Part shown: positions 61,871 through 64,000 of the stretch, in pieces
Layout: each line of letters starts with the position of its first letter
Position numbering within the stretch: the stretch's first letter is position 1
Origin: Polynucleobacter sp. IMCC 30228
Lineage (GTDB): Bacteria; Pseudomonadota; Gammaproteobacteria; Burkholderiales; Burkholderiaceae
Reading direction: 5' to 3'
Length of the DNA stretch: 64,000 nt
Assembly (NCBI RefSeq): GCF_021395205.1
Contig: NZ_JAJVCS010000003.1
Location: 186,001 to 250,000 of the forward strand
Notes under the pieces: generated by a model
Database searches by the model: none
Seen by the model: the letters and a program-made list of their open reading frames with translations, nothing else
Told to the model about the DNA's origin: nothing
Translations under genes and position numbers: made by a program

Positions 61871-64000
61871 ATGCAATTTTCTGAATCTTGGCTTCGTCAA
61901 TACGTTAATCCACCGTTGGATAGCGCTGATTTAGCGCATGCTATGACAATGGCCGGTCTTGAGGTAGAAGAGCGGTATGCAGTGGCGCCGCCATTTACCC
62001 AAGTTGTGGTAGCTGAAATTCTATCAACCGAGCAACATCCTGATGCTGATCGTTTGCGGGTTTGTAAAGTCAATGCGGGAACTGGAGAAGATCTAACTAT
62101 TGTTTGTGGAGCACCCAATGCGCGAGCCGGCATTAAGATTCCTTGCGCCTTAGTAGGAGCTAGTTTGCCTGCTGCTGAAGTCGGCGGTAAACCTTTACTA
62201 ATTAAAGTAGGTAAATTACGTGGTGTTGAAAGCCAAGGTATGTTGTGTTCGGGTCGTGAATTAGGTTTGGGCGACGATCACGCTGGTATCTATGAGTTAC
62301 CTGCTGACGCACCAATTGGCGAAGATATTCGTCAGTATCTGCATTTAGATGAGCAAATATTTGTGGTGAAGCTAACGCCTAATAAGGCGGATTGCTTATC
62401 ATTAATTGGGATGGCCCGCGAAGTTGCGGCGATTACGAAAACGCCTTTGCAACTCTCGCCAGTGCAAGCGCCAGCCGTATCTATTCCAGACCAGTTAAAG
62501 GTTAATATCGTAGCGAGTGATTTATGTGGGCGTTTTGCGGGCCGAATTATTCGTGGCGTTAACGCTTCTGCACCTACACCAGCATGGCTTGTGCAGCGCT
62601 TAAAGAGTGCAGGTCAGCGCAGTATTTCTCCTTTGGTTGATATCTCTAACTATGTGATGTTAGAGATGGGTCAGCCAAGCCATGTTTTCGATTTAGACCG
62701 TTTAGTGGGTGACTTAAGTGTGCGCTGGGCTAAACCTGGAGAAAGTATTGAATTATTAAACGGTCAGACCCTCGTACCCATCTCTGATGAGATTGAACCG
62801 ACTGCACAAATTACTAGTGGCGTAGGCGTGGTAGCAGATGAAAAGGGCTTAGTGAGTTTAGCTGGACTGATGGGCGGAAATCACTCTGCAGTGACGGATA
62901 AGACCACCAACATTTATGTGGAAGCTGCTTTTTGGTGGCCCGCGGCGATTCAGGGTAGGTCACGGCGCTTGAACTTTACGACCGATGCTGGACATCGGTT
63001 TGAGCGTGGTGTTGATCCTCAAGCCACGGTAGATTGTTTGGCGTATTTATCTGCCTTAATCATTGAAGTTTGTGGTGGTCGAGCCGGTCCGATTGACGAT
63101 CAAATCGTTGCTTTACCAGAACGTAAGCCGGTCTCTATGCGCTTAAAGCGCGCCATGCAAATTATTGGGATTCCATTAACTATAGAAGTAGTAAGTGACG
63201 TGTTTACGCGCTTGGGTTTTGAATTTACTTCTACAGGAAGCGCTGCCGAGACGATTTTTCAAGTGATGCCACCAAGCTATCGTTTTGATCTAGAGATTGA
63301 GGAAGACCTGATTGAAGAGGTAGCCCGTCTTTATGGTTTTGAACATATTCCCGATTTACCGCCGCGGGGATTATTGGCGATGCGAGCGACACCAGAAAAA
63401 TTGCAGAGCATTCATCTTTTACGGCATCGTTTTGCCCAGCAGGGTTATCAAGAAGTCGTCAATTTTGGTTTTACTGAGCCTGAGTTTGAACAGCAACTTG
63501 CTAATGGTGCCCCAGTTTCGTGCCCGCCAATCAATGTGCTTAACCCAATTGCAGCGCAATATGCGGTTATGCGTAGTACCTTGTTGGGCGGCTTACTAGC
63601 CAACTTGCGAAGCAACCTTAATCGTGGCGCTAGTCGGATGCGTTTATTTGAAGTAGGACGGACTTTTACACGCGTGAACAGTCTGGATACGCTTCGTTTA
63701 CCCAATAGTGACGATGCCGTTGCTGCGGCAGTTGCAGGAATTTGGCAACCACTACAGATTGCGGGTCTTGCCTATGGCTTTGCTTGGCCAGAGCAGTGGG
63801 GAGTGGCAAATAAAATAGTCGATTTTTTTGATATTAAAGGCGATCTGGAAACCATCCTTATGCCCTTGCACATTACCACCAGTGCTGCGCCGCATGCTGC
63901 ATTACATCCTGGCCGCTGTGCGGCAATTCAATTGTCTTTGCCAACTGGTGCACGCACAATTGGCTGGATTGGCGAGTTACATCCCGCTCTTCAGCAAAAA
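61871..64000 (+). CDS. pheT: Phenylalanine-tRNA ligase beta subunit, partial at right edge
   Basis: The frame is open for 710 codons to the window end with no stop; full PheT is about 800 residues, so roughly 90-100 are missing. The N-terminal tRNA-binding domain is FTQVVVAEILSTEQHPDADRLRVCKVN; B3/4 (editing) and B5 domains follow, with DIEEDLIEEVARLYGFEHIP-type sequence, and GWIGELHPA close to the edge. ATG lies six bases after pheS. Confidence 0.96.
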   Translation, partial: MQFSESWLRQYVNPPLDSADLAHAMTMAGLEVEERYAVAPPFTQVVVAEILSTEQHPDADRLRVCKVNAGTGEDLTIVCGAPNARAGIKIPCALVGASLPAAEVGGKPLLIKVGKLRGVESQGMLCSGRELGLGDDHAGIYELPADAPIGEDIRQYLHLDEQIFVVKLTPNKADCLSLIGMAREVAAITKTPLQLSPVQAPAVSIPDQLKVNIVASDLCGRFAGRIIRGVNASAPTPAWLVQRLKSAGQRSISPLVDISNYVMLEMGQPSHVFDLDRLVGDLSVRWAKPGESIELLNGQTLVPISDEIEPTAQITSGVGVVADEKGLVSLAGLMGGNHSAVTDKTTNIYVEAAFWWPAAIQGRSRRLNFTTDAGHRFERGVDPQATVDCLAYLSALIIEVCGGRAGPIDDQIVALPERKPVSMRLKRAMQIIGIPLTIEVVSDVFTRLGFEFTSTGSAAETIFQVMPPSYRFDLEIEEDLIEEVARLYGFEHIPDLPPRGLLAMRATPEKLQSIHLLRHRFAQQGYQEVVNFGFTEPEFEQQLANGAPVSCPPINVLNPIAAQYAVMRSTLLGGLLANLRSNLNRGASRMRLFEVGRTFTRVNSLDTLRLPNSDDAVAAAVAGIWQPLQIAGLAYGFAWPEQWGVANKIVDFFDIKGDLETILMPLHITTSAAPHAALHPGRCAAIQLSLPTGARTIGWIGELHPALQQK

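Overview
The window looks like a chromosome segment of a low-GC betaproteobacterium of the Burkholderiaceae, most like Polynucleobacter. Three things point there: the core block relA / tRNA-Val / thrS / infC / rpmI / rplT / pheS / pheT, the wrbA / DUF2069 pair, and the many orphan Bug-type (tripartite tricarboxylate) binding proteins. The genus call is an inference. I saw no insertion sequence, prophage or CRISPR array.

Layout. (1) 1-4.1 kb: end of a branched-chain amino-acid-type ABC transporter (LivG tail, LivF), a PanB paralogue with altered metal-site residues, a PanE-type reductase, then a tandem glycine riboswitch with a terminator in front of an unassigned dehydrogenase. (2) 4.1-26 kb: a catabolic and uptake region. 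It has a TakP-like TRAP transporter, two gamma-glutamyltransferase-type Ntn hydrolases, two SsuABC/NrtABC-like ABC cassettes, a GMC oxidoreductase, a Bug protein, a RidA protein, a FAH-family hydrolase, a GntR/UTRA regulator, a three-gene biotin-dependent carboxylase and a beta-keto acid cleavage enzyme. A sodC gene sits in the middle. (3) 26-29.6 kb: a sulfur cluster with two YeeE/YedE half-transporters, a Cys-repeat secreted peptide, a His-rich unknown protein, a periplasmic rhodanese and a BigR/SqrR-like ArsR repressor. A palindrome overlaps its promoter region. (4) 29.6-38.8 kb: RraA-like protein, three more Bug proteins, periplasmic alpha-carbonic anhydrase, membrane-anchored TAXI protein, ModA-like protein, D-2-hydroxyacid dehydrogenase and class II aldolase. 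(5) 38.8-55.4 kb: mostly housekeeping and membrane genes (chemoreceptor, TerC, split ChrA, FAD oxidase, WrbA, YihY, CBS, aroC, MFS, ETF-QO, SCOT A/B), with two unusual fusions: a histone-H1-like tail on a CYTH-like domain, and a CDF metal transporter joined to an alpha/beta hydrolase. (6) 55.4-64 kb: the translation and stringent-response core; pheT runs off the end.

How the genes may work together (inference). Region 2 resembles a pathway island. The GntR regulator sits next to a strong divergent promoter that would drive Ntn hydrolase, carboxylase, transporter and BKACE as one long operon. A carboxylase that makes a beta-keto acid, followed by an enzyme that splits beta-keto acids with acetyl-CoA, is a coherent but untested route. 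Region 1 ties a one-carbon-type enzyme (PanB fold) to a glycine-sensing RNA. Region 3 looks like a persulfide-responsive sulfur uptake or detoxification operon with two proteins of unknown role.
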